A stretch of 64,000 nucleotides of DNA from Streptomyces sp. AM 4-1-1 (GTDB taxonomy: Bacteria; Actinomycetota; Actinomycetes; Streptomycetales; Streptomycetaceae), in the NCBI RefSeq assembly GCF_029167625.1, contig NZ_CP119145.1, positions 6,014,001 through 6,078,000 on the forward strand, read 5' to 3'. The translations under genes and the position numbers were made by a program. The notes below the pieces were generated by a model that was not told the origin of the DNA, made no database searches, and saw nothing but the letters and a program-made list of their open reading frames with translations. Shown piece by piece: positions 36,741-45,617 of this stretch. How positions within the stretch are numbered: the first letter of the stretch is position 1; every line of letters begins with the position of its first letter.

Positions 36741-39700
36741 CCGTGCCGGGCGAGGCCGACGACCTGGTCGCCGTGGTGGGAATGGGAGTCGCGGTGCCCG
36801 GTGCCTCCAGCCCCGGTGAGCTGTGGCGGACGCTCAACGGCGGGCGTGACGTGTTCAGCGAACCGGGGGACCGTTTCGAGCTGAGCCGGTTCTGGTCCGA
36901 GGACCGGCAGGAGCCGGACCGGACCTACGCACGCAGGGCCGGTTACCTGCACACCTTCCGGCCCCATCCCGCTCTGGCGGAGGCGGAACAAGGCGTCGGC
37001 CCCGGACGCGACCAGGCGGCCCGCTGGCTCCGGCACACGGTTCTGCAAGCGCGCTCGGGCGTCCGGATCGACCCCGGCTACCGCTGCGGGGCGTACGTCG
37101 GTGCGTGGCCGGGAGGCAGCCAGAGCCTCGTCGAGTCGGTGCTGGTGGACATCCTCGCCCGGTCGGCGCCGGACGACGTCCAGGCCGCGAGGGTCCGGGC
37201 GGCCCTGCTCGAACACTACCGGCACGCGGTGCCCCTCGACCGGGCCGCCACCCCCGACGCCGTGGTGCGCCGGGCCTTCGCGGGGCTGCCGGAGCGGGTG
37301 ACCGAGTCCTTCGTGGTCGACACCGCGTGCGCCTCCTCGCTCTACGCCGTGGACCTGGGCAGCAAGGCCCTGCTCGCGGGGGAGTGCGAGATCGCCTACT
37401 GCGGTGGTGTCAACGTCGTGGACCCGACCATGGCGGTGATGTTCGCCAAACTGAGCGGGCTCTCCCCTCGCGGCCGTGTCCGGGCCTTCACCGGAGCGTC
37501 GGACGGGACACTGTTCAGCGACGGCGCCGGGCTCGTGGCGCTGAAGACGCTGCGGAGGGCGCGGCAGGACGGGGACACCGTCCTCGGTGTGCTCCTCGGC
37601 TTCGGCGGGGCCGCGGACGGCCGCGGCAAGTCCATCTCGGCCCCCAACCCCGACGGTCAGCGACGCGCGGTGCGGCGGGCCCGGTCGGTCAACGCCGTCG
37701 CAGCGGAACAGGTCGACTGGGTCGTCGCGCACGGGACCGGCACACCGGCCGGCGACGGCGTCGAGTCACAGGTCCTCGCGGCGCTCGATCCCGGTTCCGC
37801 GCAGTGGTGCAGCAGCAACAAACCCGTTTTCGGCCATACGGGCTGGAGCGCCGGAGTCCTCTCCCTGATGCACGCGCTGCTGGCCCTGCGCAACGGCTGG
37901 ATACCCGGACAGCTCGGAGCGCGGGAGCCGGAGAGCCGGATGAGCGACGCGCCGGTCCGGGTCCCGGCCGAGGCGGTGAGCTTTCCACCCAGGCCGGACG
38001 GGCACCGCACCGTCGGCGTCTCGGCCTTCGGCTTCGGCGGGACCAACGGGCACCTGCTCGTGGCCGACCGCGCCGACGGTACGGACCCGCGCTCCGGTCC
38101 GCCGGTCCGGCCCGACTCGGAGGAACTGGTACTGGTCGCCTGGTCGGCCCACCTGCCCGGCGAACCGTCCACGGCGTCGGTACGCGACTGGCTGCGCGGG
38201 ACGGCGGCCGCACCACACCACGCGTTCCCCCGGCCCTACCCCGCGCCTTCGCCCGCCGAGGTCCGCATGCCGGGGCGCACGATTCCCGTGGTCGACCCCT
38301 GCCAGTTGATGGCGCTCCAGGTCGCGGCGCGTTTCGCCGCGGAGCACGGGGAGCTGTGGGCTGACGTGCGGGAGACGACCGGGGTGATCGCCGCGCACAC
38401 GGGGATGCCACGCGGACTCGTCGGAACCGCGATGCGCTGCTACGCCCGCGACGCGGCCTGGCTGCTCGACCGGAACGGGGACGACCCGGCCTTCTCCCAC
38501 GTATCGAAGCACCTGGAGAGGGTCCGCGAGGGGTTCCCCGCGACGACCGAGGATTCGCAGGCGGGCGTGCTGCCGAACGTCATCGCCTCCCGCATCGCGG
38601 CCCGGTACGACCTGCACGGTCCGAGCATGGCCGTCGACGCGGGAAGGGACGGCACACTCACGGCTCTTCGGGTGGCCCACCGGTACCTCAGGACGGGTGA
38701 ACTCGACCTGGCGCTGGTCGTCGCTGTCAACGGCAACGGAGCCGCCGGGAACGCCGTTCTGTCGGGGCTCGGCCCCGCGCCCCTCGGTGAGGGCGCCTTC
38801 CTCCTGGCCGTGACGAGGAGCGACACCGCCGAGGAGCGTGAACTGCCGGTCCTCGCCCGGCTGTCCTTCGGCACCGCCCCGCGGGAGCGGTCAGCGGCGG
38901 CCCCGGAGCGCAGCTACCTGGCGGCCGACCACGCCCTCGCGCTGCTGCGTGCCGTCGAACGCGCCGCCCTGCCCGTCCGGTTGCCCGCCGAGCACCACGA
39001 CACGGCCCTGCTGGCCGGGCCCGCCGACAAGGCGCCTCCGGGGCGGACGGCCGACGGGTCGGCGAGTCTGACACGCCGCTACCGCAAGGAGCTCGTGACC
39101 AGGGCCGCGCCCCGTACGAGTGAGACCGGCACCCGGACGTCACCGTCGTTGCCCCGGCGAGGCGTCGTGCTGCTGGCGTCCCCTGACGACGGCGTCACGA
39201 TCCGCGACGACCTTCACGACAGCGACTCACTCGTCCTGCACCTGCCGGACGACGAAGGCGGGCCCATGTCCGCGACGGCGGCGGACAGGATGCTCACCGC
39301 GGTCGATTCCGCCGCCCCGCACCTGACGGTGGTGGGAGACCTCGCCGCCCTCTCCGTACCCCGGGCCCTGGCCCTCCACGACGCGGTCTTCCTCATCGCC
39401 CAGCGGCTCTGGCCCCGTTGGCAGCCGGACAGCTCACTGGCCGTCCTGCTGGGCGGGGCCCCGGGCAACCGGACGCCTCACCCGGTCGCCGCCCTCTTCG
39501 ACGGATTCGTCAAGAGCCTGCGATGGGAACGTCCGGGCACGATCGCCCTCACGCTCACGACCGACGAGGCCGTCACCACCGATCTGCTCGCCCGCGTGGC
39601 GCGCGAACGCACCGCCCGCCCGCTCCCGCCCCCCGCCGTCTCCTACCTCCAGGGAAGGCGCTGGACCGAAGCCCTGCACCCGGCGCCGCTCACGGCCCCC

Positions 39701-41515
39701 GTCCTGCCCTCGGACCTGCCACTGAGCGACGAATCCGTCGGCCTGATCACGGGCGGGGCGGGCGACATCGTCCAAGCCCTGCTCGAAGCCCTGGCCGGGC
39801 ACGCCCGGCCCACCCTCTGGCTCCTGGGCCGCACCGCCGAGGGCCCCGTACCCCCGGAACTCGAAGACCTCCCGGAGGACCGGCTCGCGGGAGCCCGCGC
39901 CGGCCTGATCCGCCGCCTCCGCGGGAGCCACCCCGAACTCACCCCGAAATCCCTGGTGGACCGCGCGGACACCCTGCTGAAGCGGCGTCGGCTGCACCTC
40001 ACACTGGCGGCGCTCAAGGCCCGGTTCGGTGACGGGCGGGTGCACTACCTCGCATGCGACATACGCGACGAGGACGCGGTACGGGAGGCCGTCGGCCAGG
40101 TGCTGCGCGCCGACACCCGGGTCGACTTCGTCATCCACGCCGCGGGCCAGGTGGCCTCGACCCTCCTGGAGAAGAAGCGGCTCGACACGTTTCGCGCGGT
40201 ACGCGACACCAAGGTGCTCGGCCATCTCCACCTCAGGGCGGCGCTGGGTCCGCGGCGGCCGTCCCTGTGGTGCAACGTCGGCTCCTACTCGGGAGCCGCG
40301 GGCGCGCCCGGGGACACGGACTACGCCTCCGGCAACGCCTACCTGGAGGCCACCGCCGAGACGGCCACGGGTACGAGAGAGATCACCGTCGGCTTCACGA
40401 TGTGGCGCCAGACCGGCATGGGGTCCGACGCCCTGTACCAGGAACACGTGTCGCGTCAGGAGCAGTTCACCCCCATCTCGACAGCTGAGGGCACAGCGCA
40501 GTTCCTCGGCGAACTCGCGGCCGCGGCGCGGGTGGGGGGCGCGTCGGTCTATCTGGGGCGGACGGAGCGGGACCGGCTGCGCCGCCAGGTGCCCGGCCTG
40601 GTCCACGCCGAGCCGACCGCACGGCCCGCGGACCGGCTGTGGCCGTCGTGGCGTACATCGCCGAACTCCCCGGACCACAGCGCGGAATGGGTCTGGCCGG
40701 TGGTCGCGGAGGAAGAACGCCACCTGCGCGACCACCTGGTCAGCGGCAAACCGACGATACCCGCGACGTTCATCCTGGACCTCGCGGCGCAGGCGGCGCA
40801 GGCGCTGGTCCCGGGAACGTTCACCACCGGATTCCGCGACGCACACTTCGACACCTTCATCCGTCCGTTCAGCCGGAGCAGGCCCGCCCCCCTGCGGATC
40901 AGGGCACGGTTGTCACCGCGGCGGTCCGGCGACGACGAGCCCCGCACAGCCGTGACGGTGAGCGTCCACTCCGACACCCTGGGCCCGGACGGCCGGTTGC
41001 GGCCGGGGAACCTCCACCACTTCCGGACCGAGGTGCTGTTGTCCGGCGACGCCCCCTCGGACCCTCCCCCGTGGAGCCCTCCGCACGCGGCCTCCCCCCG
41101 GCCCGCCCAGGACCCGTACGCCGCGCCGGGGGCAACCGTGTCGCTGCGCGGCCCCTTCCGCAACCTCTCGCACTGCACCGTCGACGGCGGCTTCGCACAG
41201 GGAAGTTGGACCCCCGACCTCGCGGGGTACCCCGGACTGCGCACCATGACGACACCGGCACTGCTGATGTGCGCCGCCCTGCGGACATCCGCTCTGCGCT
41301 GCGCCGACGAAGACAGCCACCCCCTGTTCGTGCCGCGCTCGATATCGCGTGTCGACCTGCACACCCACGGCGCCAACGACCATGACCTGCTGCTTCGTCA
41401 TGGACACGGGCTCGTGGTGTCGGTCGGTCCGAGCGGCGTCCACCGGGCGGTCACCCCCACCGGCCGCCTCCTGCTGGAGATGTCCGGCGTCGAACTGGTG
41501 GAGATGCCGGCATGA
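36737..41515 (+). CDS. Iterative PUFA-synthase-like PKS: KS-CLF-KR-DH
   Basis: A 1592-aa multidomain synthase. KS: residues ~8-440 with DTACASSLYA (Cys198), AHGTGTPAGD and FGHTGWSAG (second catalytic His). A second ketosynthase-like domain (~500-720) has DAGRDG in place of the Cys motif, making it a chain-length-factor-type domain as in PfaC. KR: ~985-1290 with FVIHAAG and catalytic DYASGN (Tyr1196); its nucleotide-binding loop GGAGDIV is unusual. C-terminal hotdog dehydratase (~1320-1592) keeps RDHLVSGKPTIP, i.e. HxxxGxxxxP. It lacks its own AT and ACP, which the upstream gene supplies. It should act iteratively to build a 3-hydroxy or polyene chain; no enoylreductase is present. Product unknown. 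Confidence 0.93.
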   Translation: MTVPGEADDLVAVVGMGVAVPGASSPGELWRTLNGGRDVFSEPGDRFELSRFWSEDRQEPDRTYARRAGYLHTFRPHPALAEAEQGVGPGRDQAARWLRHTVLQARSGVRIDPGYRCGAYVGAWPGGSQSLVESVLVDILARSAPDDVQAARVRAALLEHYRHAVPLDRAATPDAVVRRAFAGLPERVTESFVVDTACASSLYAVDLGSKALLAGECEIAYCGGVNVVDPTMAVMFAKLSGLSPRGRVRAFTGASDGTLFSDGAGLVALKTLRRARQDGDTVLGVLLGFGGAADGRGKSISAPNPDGQRRAVRRARSVNAVAAEQVDWVVAHGTGTPAGDGVESQVLAALDPGSAQWCSSNKPVFGHTGWSAGVLSLMHALLALRNGWIPGQLGAREPESRMSDAPVRVPAEAVSFPPRPDGHRTVGVSAFGFGGTNGHLLVADRADGTDPRSGPPVRPDSEELVLVAWSAHLPGEPSTASVRDWLRGTAAAPHHAFPRPYPAPSPAEVRMPGRTIPVVDPCQLMALQVAARFAAEHGELWADVRETTGVIAAHTGMPRGLVGTAMRCYARDAAWLLDRNGDDPAFSHVSKHLERVREGFPATTEDSQAGVLPNVIASRIAARYDLHGPSMAVDAGRDGTLTALRVAHRYLRTGELDLALVVAVNGNGAAGNAVLSGLGPAPLGEGAFLLAVTRSDTAEERELPVLARLSFGTAPRERSAAAPERSYLAADHALALLRAVERAALPVRLPAEHHDTALLAGPADKAPPGRTADGSASLTRRYRKELVTRAAPRTSETGTRTSPSLPRRGVVLLASPDDGVTIRDDLHDSDSLVLHLPDDEGGPMSATAADRMLTAVDSAAPHLTVVGDLAALSVPRALALHDAVFLIAQRLWPRWQPDSSLAVLLGGAPGNRTPHPVAALFDGFVKSLRWERPGTIALTLTTDEAVTTDLLARVARERTARPLPPPAVSYLQGRRWTEALHPAPLTAPVLPSDLPLSDESVGLITGGAGDIVQALLEALAGHARPTLWLLGRTAEGPVPPELEDLPEDRLAGARAGLIRRLRGSHPELTPKSLVDRADTLLKRRRLHLTLAALKARFGDGRVHYLACDIRDEDAVREAVGQVLRADTRVDFVIHAAGQVASTLLEKKRLDTFRAVRDTKVLGHLHLRAALGPRRPSLWCNVGSYSGAAGAPGDTDYASGNAYLEATAETATGTREITVGFTMWRQTGMGSDALYQEHVSRQEQFTPISTAEGTAQFLGELAAAARVGGASVYLGRTERDRLRRQVPGLVHAEPTARPADRLWPSWRTSPNSPDHSAEWVWPVVAEEERHLRDHLVSGKPTIPATFILDLAAQAAQALVPGTFTTGFRDAHFDTFIRPFSRSRPAPLRIRARLSPRRSGDDEPRTAVTVSVHSDTLGPDGRLRPGNLHHFRTEVLLSGDAPSDPPPWSPPHAASPRPAQDPYAAPGATVSLRGPFRNLSHCTVDGGFAQGSWTPDLAGYPGLRTMTTPALLMCAALRTSALRCADEDSHPLFVPRSISRVDLHTHGANDHDLLLRHGHGLVVSVGPSGVHRAVTPTGRLLLEMSGVELVEMPA

Positions 41516-41613
41516 GCGGCACGGCCCGAGCCGGACACGTCCCCGCCCCGGGGACGCCGGACGCCGCGAAGGGGCCCCGCCGGGACGCGCGGGACCGGGA
41601 GAGGGAGAGCGCC

Positions 41614-42477
41614 ATGGAAGGTACGTACTGCGTCGTCACCGGCGCGACCTCAGGCATCGGCAAGGAGTCCGCCCGGGGCCTCGTCGCGGCGGGGGCGCGT
41701 CTGGTGTTCATCTGCCGCGACCGGGCGCGGGGCGAGGCGACCCTGGCCGAGCTGAACCGGGAGAGGCCGGCCGCGGACGTACGGATGATCGTGGCGGACC
41801 TCTCCGCCCTGGGGGACGTCCGCCGGGCGGCCGAAGAGGTGCACGACCTGCTGCCTCGCCTGGACGTTCTGGTCAACAACGCCGGTACGCACGACCTGCG
41901 CCCCAGGACCAGTGCCGAGGGATTCGACAGGATGATCGCCACCAACCACCTGGGTCCCTTCCTCCTCACCAACCTCCTCGTGGACCTGCTGGAGCGGGGA
42001 GCCCCCTCGCGGATCGTGATGGTCGCCTCCGAATCGCACCGGAGCGTCCTGCGCATCGATCCCCGTACCTTCGCCGAACCCGGCTCGTACGGTCCGCTCG
42101 GTTCCCTCGCCGTCTACGCCCGCTCCAAGCTGCTCAACGTGCTCGTCACCCAGGAGATCGCACGCAGATGGACCTCGCGCGGGATCACCGCCAACGCCTT
42201 CTGCCCCGGCCTGGTGTCCACCGGACTCGCCAGGAACATCCCGATGGGCTCGGTCCTGTTCTCGCTGGCGGAACGGACCCCGCTCGTCCGTAACGCTCGT
42301 CAGGGCGCCGAGCAGGCCCTGCGGCTCGCGGGCGACCCGCGGTTCACCGGCCGGAGCGGGGGCTTCTACTCCACCACGCCCGGAGCCGTCCTCCTGCCGC
42401 CCGCCCTCCACCGTTTCCGCCCCGGCCTCCAGTGCGCCGTGTGGGAGCGGTCCGAGGAACTGGTCGGTCTCTCATGA
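41614..42477 (+). CDS. Short-chain dehydrogenase/reductase
   Basis: Classical SDR of 287 aa, retinol-dehydrogenase-like. TGATSGIG cofactor loop near the N-terminus, NNAGTHD, catalytic Ser in MVASES and YARSK as the Tyr/Lys pair. ATG 41614 follows GGGAGAG. An alternative ATG at 41512 overlaps the PKS stop (ATGA) but adds 34 low-complexity residues. It probably oxidises or reduces an alcohol/ketone on the chain made by the preceding synthase, with NADP(H) likely. Coupled context: it follows the PKS and precedes the WS/DGAT gene. Confidence 0.9.
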   Translation: MEGTYCVVTGATSGIGKESARGLVAAGARLVFICRDRARGEATLAELNRERPAADVRMIVADLSALGDVRRAAEEVHDLLPRLDVLVNNAGTHDLRPRTSAEGFDRMIATNHLGPFLLTNLLVDLLERGAPSRIVMVASESHRSVLRIDPRTFAEPGSYGPLGSLAVYARSKLLNVLVTQEIARRWTSRGITANAFCPGLVSTGLARNIPMGSVLFSLAERTPLVRNARQGAEQALRLAGDPRFTGRSGGFYSTTPGAVLLPPALHRFRPGLQCAVWERSEELVGLS

Positions 42478-42530
42478 CACACCCGGCCCAGGAACACGGC
42501 ACGAGCGGCACCACCCCACGAGGAGCGACC

Positions 42531-43919
42531 ATGCACGGATGGACGATCGGAGGGTGGTCCGCACCCGGCCCGATGAACGGTACGGACACGTTCTTCTGGC
42601 GCATCGGGGCGACACCCCTGACCCGGCCGCACGTCACCTGGCTCTGGTTCCTCGACGCGGAACCGGACTGGAACACCTTCCTCGACGGCTGCCGGTGGAT
42701 CGTCGGAAGACTGCCCCGGCTCACCCACCGGGTGGTCGACACAACCGTACGCGCCGGAACCCCGGCCTGGGCACCGGACCCGCACTTCCGCCTCACCCGG
42801 CACGTCCACCGGATGCGCCTGCCCGACCCGGGGGGTCTGCGCGACCTCCTCGACCTCGTCGAGTGGCGCAACAGCACGGACTTCGACCCCTTGCACCCGC
42901 CCTGGGAAGCCACGCTGGTCGAGGGCCACGGCGAGGACCGGGCCGCGATTCTCCTCAAGTGGCACCACAGCATCGGTGACGCGGTCACCATCGTCTCGGT
43001 CATGAACAGACTGCTTCCCGACGCCGCGCCGGCCGGCCTCCCCGACGGCCCGCGGCGCCCCGACGAACGCGTCGACCGGCGAACGGCCCCCGTCGGGCGC
43101 CCGCCCCTGACCTCGGCGGCCCACGGCGTCGCCGCCGGCACGAGAGCGGTTCTCCGGGAGACCGTCCGATGGCTGACAACGCCGAACGCCGCCGGGGCCC
43201 GAGCCCGGATCGCGGGCCGGGCCGCCGCGCAGTTGCTCCGGCCCGTCGCGCCGTCACCGCTCCTTCGCGGGCGCAGCTCCGCGAGCCGCTACGGCATGGT
43301 CAGCGTTCCCCTGACGGATCTGAAGGCCGCGGGCAGGGGCGCGGACGTGTCGGTGACATCGGCCTACATCTCGGCGGTACTGGGCGCGTTCCACCGCTAC
43401 CACGAGTACCACGGGGTGCACCACGGAAGTGTGCCGACCCTGGTGCCGGTGAACATACGCCAACCCTTCGAGACAGGTGCGGGCAACATCATCGCCTCGG
43501 TGCGCATCGCCGGACCGGTCGGCGACATGTCGGCGCCTGCCCGCATGGCGGCCGTGCACCGCGCGATCACCGACGCTCGTAACGTGCTTCTCCGGGAGGT
43601 CTGCACCACTCTGGCCGACCTCGGCTCATGGGTCCCGGGAATGGTCCACCGGTGGGCCGTCCCGCCTGTGCTGCGCAGCGGGGTCGACCTCGTGGTCACC
43701 AGCGTTCCCGGGTTCTCCCGCCCCACCTACGCCGCGGGCGCGCACGTGACGAACGCGGTGGCCTGGGCCCCCAGAGGTGGGGCCGCGGCCAACGTGACGA
43801 TGGCCTCGCACGACGGCACGTGCGCCATCGGGACCAATCTCGACCCCGCCGCCGTCACGGACACGGGTCTCTTCCACCACTGCCTGGAACAGAGCCTCCA
43901 CGAAATGATCACCGGCTGA
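42531..43919 (+). CDS. WS/DGAT-type O-acyltransferase
   Basis: A 462-aa wax ester synthase/diacylglycerol acyltransferase homologue. Catalytic HHxxxDG-type motif is HHSIGDA (the final Gly is Ala). The C-terminal DUF1298 region has VTSVPGFSRPTYAAGAHV, VAWAPRGGAAANVTMASH and the usual amphipathic end. ATG 42531 is preceded by GAGGAG; an in-frame ATG at 42474 overlaps the SDR stop. These enzymes esterify acyl-CoA with alcohols or diacylglycerol at the membrane. Inside a PKS block it may esterify a polyketide or lipid product to an alcohol instead of making storage lipid. Confidence 0.9.
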   Translation: MHGWTIGGWSAPGPMNGTDTFFWRIGATPLTRPHVTWLWFLDAEPDWNTFLDGCRWIVGRLPRLTHRVVDTTVRAGTPAWAPDPHFRLTRHVHRMRLPDPGGLRDLLDLVEWRNSTDFDPLHPPWEATLVEGHGEDRAAILLKWHHSIGDAVTIVSVMNRLLPDAAPAGLPDGPRRPDERVDRRTAPVGRPPLTSAAHGVAAGTRAVLRETVRWLTTPNAAGARARIAGRAAAQLLRPVAPSPLLRGRSSASRYGMVSVPLTDLKAAGRGADVSVTSAYISAVLGAFHRYHEYHGVHHGSVPTLVPVNIRQPFETGAGNIIASVRIAGPVGDMSAPARMAAVHRAITDARNVLLREVCTTLADLGSWVPGMVHRWAVPPVLRSGVDLVVTSVPGFSRPTYAAGAHVTNAVAWAPRGGAAANVTMASHDGTCAIGTNLDPAAVTDTGLFHHCLEQSLHEMITG

Positions 43920-44015
43920 TCCGCCCGCCCCCCGGCGCAAGGCATCCGCGCCGCGGCGCGGCCCGGAGCCCCGGAACAACCCCTCGGACCGACGAGCTGA
44001 CAGGAGGCCGCGACA

Positions 44016-44609
44016 GTGGGATTCCCCCTCGAACAGGAACTGCGCGCCGAGAGGCGCCGTCTGATCGTCACACTGGATCAGTTGTCGGACGAGGCATTCG
44101 ACTCCGGGCGCACGTTGTGCTCCGAGTGGTCCCCACGGGACATCCTCGGGCATCTCCTGTCCGTGGACGGTTTCGCGGCGACCTACCTTCCCTACGGACC
44201 GTTCCTCCAGAGCGCCAACAGGAGACAGGTCGAGCGGGCCCGCCGGTCGCCGCGGAGCCGCCTGATGGCGAGGGCCCGAATCTGGGCGGCACAGCCGTCC
44301 CTGACCAGCCGGGTCGGCGCCGTGGTCACCCTGGGGGACCTCGCGATCCACCATCAGGACATCGTGCGCGGCCTCGGACTGAGCAGGGACCTCCCGGCCT
44401 CCGTACCCACGTTCATCCTCTGGGACGGAGCGCTGCTGAGCCTGAGGACGAACGTGAGGGTCCTCAGGTACCGGGTGGTCCCGACGGACGGCTACCCCCC
44501 GATCGGAACTCGTTCAGGGTGCGTGCCCGAGGTCCGCGGCACCAGAGAGGCTCTGGGGCTGTGGCTCGCCGGACGGGATTCGGTGTCGGACGAGCTGGTC
44601 TTCAACTGA
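44016..44609 (+). CDS. DinB/MDMPI-like (maleylpyruvate isomerase fold) protein
   Basis: A 197-aa protein of the TIGR03083/mycothiol-dependent isomerase N-terminal type. The four-helix-bundle metal-site residues appear in CSEWSPRDILGHLLS (His47 region) and in GDLAIHHQDIVRGLG, the HxxxDxxR element. GTG 44016 has an AGGAGG site. Members bind a divalent metal and often use mycothiol; many are uncharacterised. In this operon it may catalyse an isomerisation or thiol-dependent step, but no substrate is visible. Confidence 0.82.
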   Translation: MGFPLEQELRAERRRLIVTLDQLSDEAFDSGRTLCSEWSPRDILGHLLSVDGFAATYLPYGPFLQSANRRQVERARRSPRSRLMARARIWAAQPSLTSRVGAVVTLGDLAIHHQDIVRGLGLSRDLPASVPTFILWDGALLSLRTNVRVLRYRVVPTDGYPPIGTRSGCVPEVRGTREALGLWLAGRDSVSDELVFN

Positions 44610-44708
44610 CCCGTGCCGGAGGGCCTTGTCCCCGCCCCAGAAGCCCCGAGCGGCGAGAGCGCCGGTCGGGCACCCGTCCCGCACAGTCCGAGTTCGAGGA
44701 GGAACACC

Positions 44709-45617
44709 GTGATCGACTTCGAGCCGACCAAGCGGCGAGTCCTGGTGAGAGGCGTCTCCACCCTCTTCTACGAGGTCGGAGAGGGCCCGGTGGTCCTGCT
44801 GGTGCCCGGTATCGCCTCCGACACCCAAGGCTGGTTCCCGGTCATGCGTGAACTCGCCCTGACGCACCGGGTCATCTCACTGTCGTTGCCAGGGCTGGAC
44901 GGTACGAGCCCGCAGCGGGACGTCCGCCCCCACGCGATGGCGACGTTCGTCGCCGACTTCCTCGACGTCCTGGAGGTGGGTTCCGTCATCGCGGTGGGTC
45001 ACTCCTACGGCGGCCTCGTGATGGCCGAACTGGCCCTGCGGTACCCACATCTCGTCAGCAGGCTGACGCTGATCGACGCCTGTGGCCTCGGCCGGGCGGT
45101 CCACCCCGTGGCCATCGCGCTGGCCCTGCTGCCGACGCGCGCGGCCGACCTGGCCTCCGCCTTCGTCTCGCTCCCCGGCGGGGCCGCCGCGTTCACCGTT
45201 TCGAGCAACCTGCTCCTGCGCCAGCCGTGGCGCATTCCCACGAGGACGTGGGCGGCCCAGTTCCGGCTGGCCCGGTCACGACAGACACTGCGCACGTCGC
45301 TGAAGGTGTTCAGGGAGTGCGGCGGCATCACCGGCCAGCGCGAGAGCGTCATCGTGATCGACCGCCTCGACGAGATCGACGTGCCGACCCTGGTGGTCTG
45401 GGGGTGTTCCGACCAGCTCTTCCCCGTGTGGCAGGGACGGGCGGCGGCACGCCGTCTGCCGAGAGGCCGCTTCGCCGCCCTGGCGGGGGCCGGGCACGTC
45501 TCGTACCTCGACAGCCACGAGGAGTTCATGGATGCGCTCGGGCCCTTCGTCCGCGACGACCTGGAACTCATACCGCCGAACGGCGACAGGAACACCGACG
45601 GGGGAGGACGTCCATGA
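44709..45617 (+). CDS. Alpha/beta hydrolase
   Basis: A 302-aa serine hydrolase of the epoxide hydrolase/meta-cleavage hydrolase-like group. GTG 44709 is preceded by a very good GAGGAGGAA site; the open frame extends to 44613 without one. Nucleophile elbow GHSYGG, acid in WGCSDQLFPVW and His in GAGHVSYLD complete the triad. It lacks a signal peptide, so it is cytoplasmic. Its stop overlaps the GMC oxidoreductase start (ATGA). It may release or hydrolyse the product of the upstream iterative synthase. Confidence 0.9.
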   Translation: MIDFEPTKRRVLVRGVSTLFYEVGEGPVVLLVPGIASDTQGWFPVMRELALTHRVISLSLPGLDGTSPQRDVRPHAMATFVADFLDVLEVGSVIAVGHSYGGLVMAELALRYPHLVSRLTLIDACGLGRAVHPVAIALALLPTRAADLASAFVSLPGGAAAFTVSSNLLLRQPWRIPTRTWAAQFRLARSRQTLRTSLKVFRECGGITGQRESVIVIDRLDEIDVPTLVVWGCSDQLFPVWQGRAAARRLPRGRFAALAGAGHVSYLDSHEEFMDALGPFVRDDLELIPPNGDRNTDGGGRP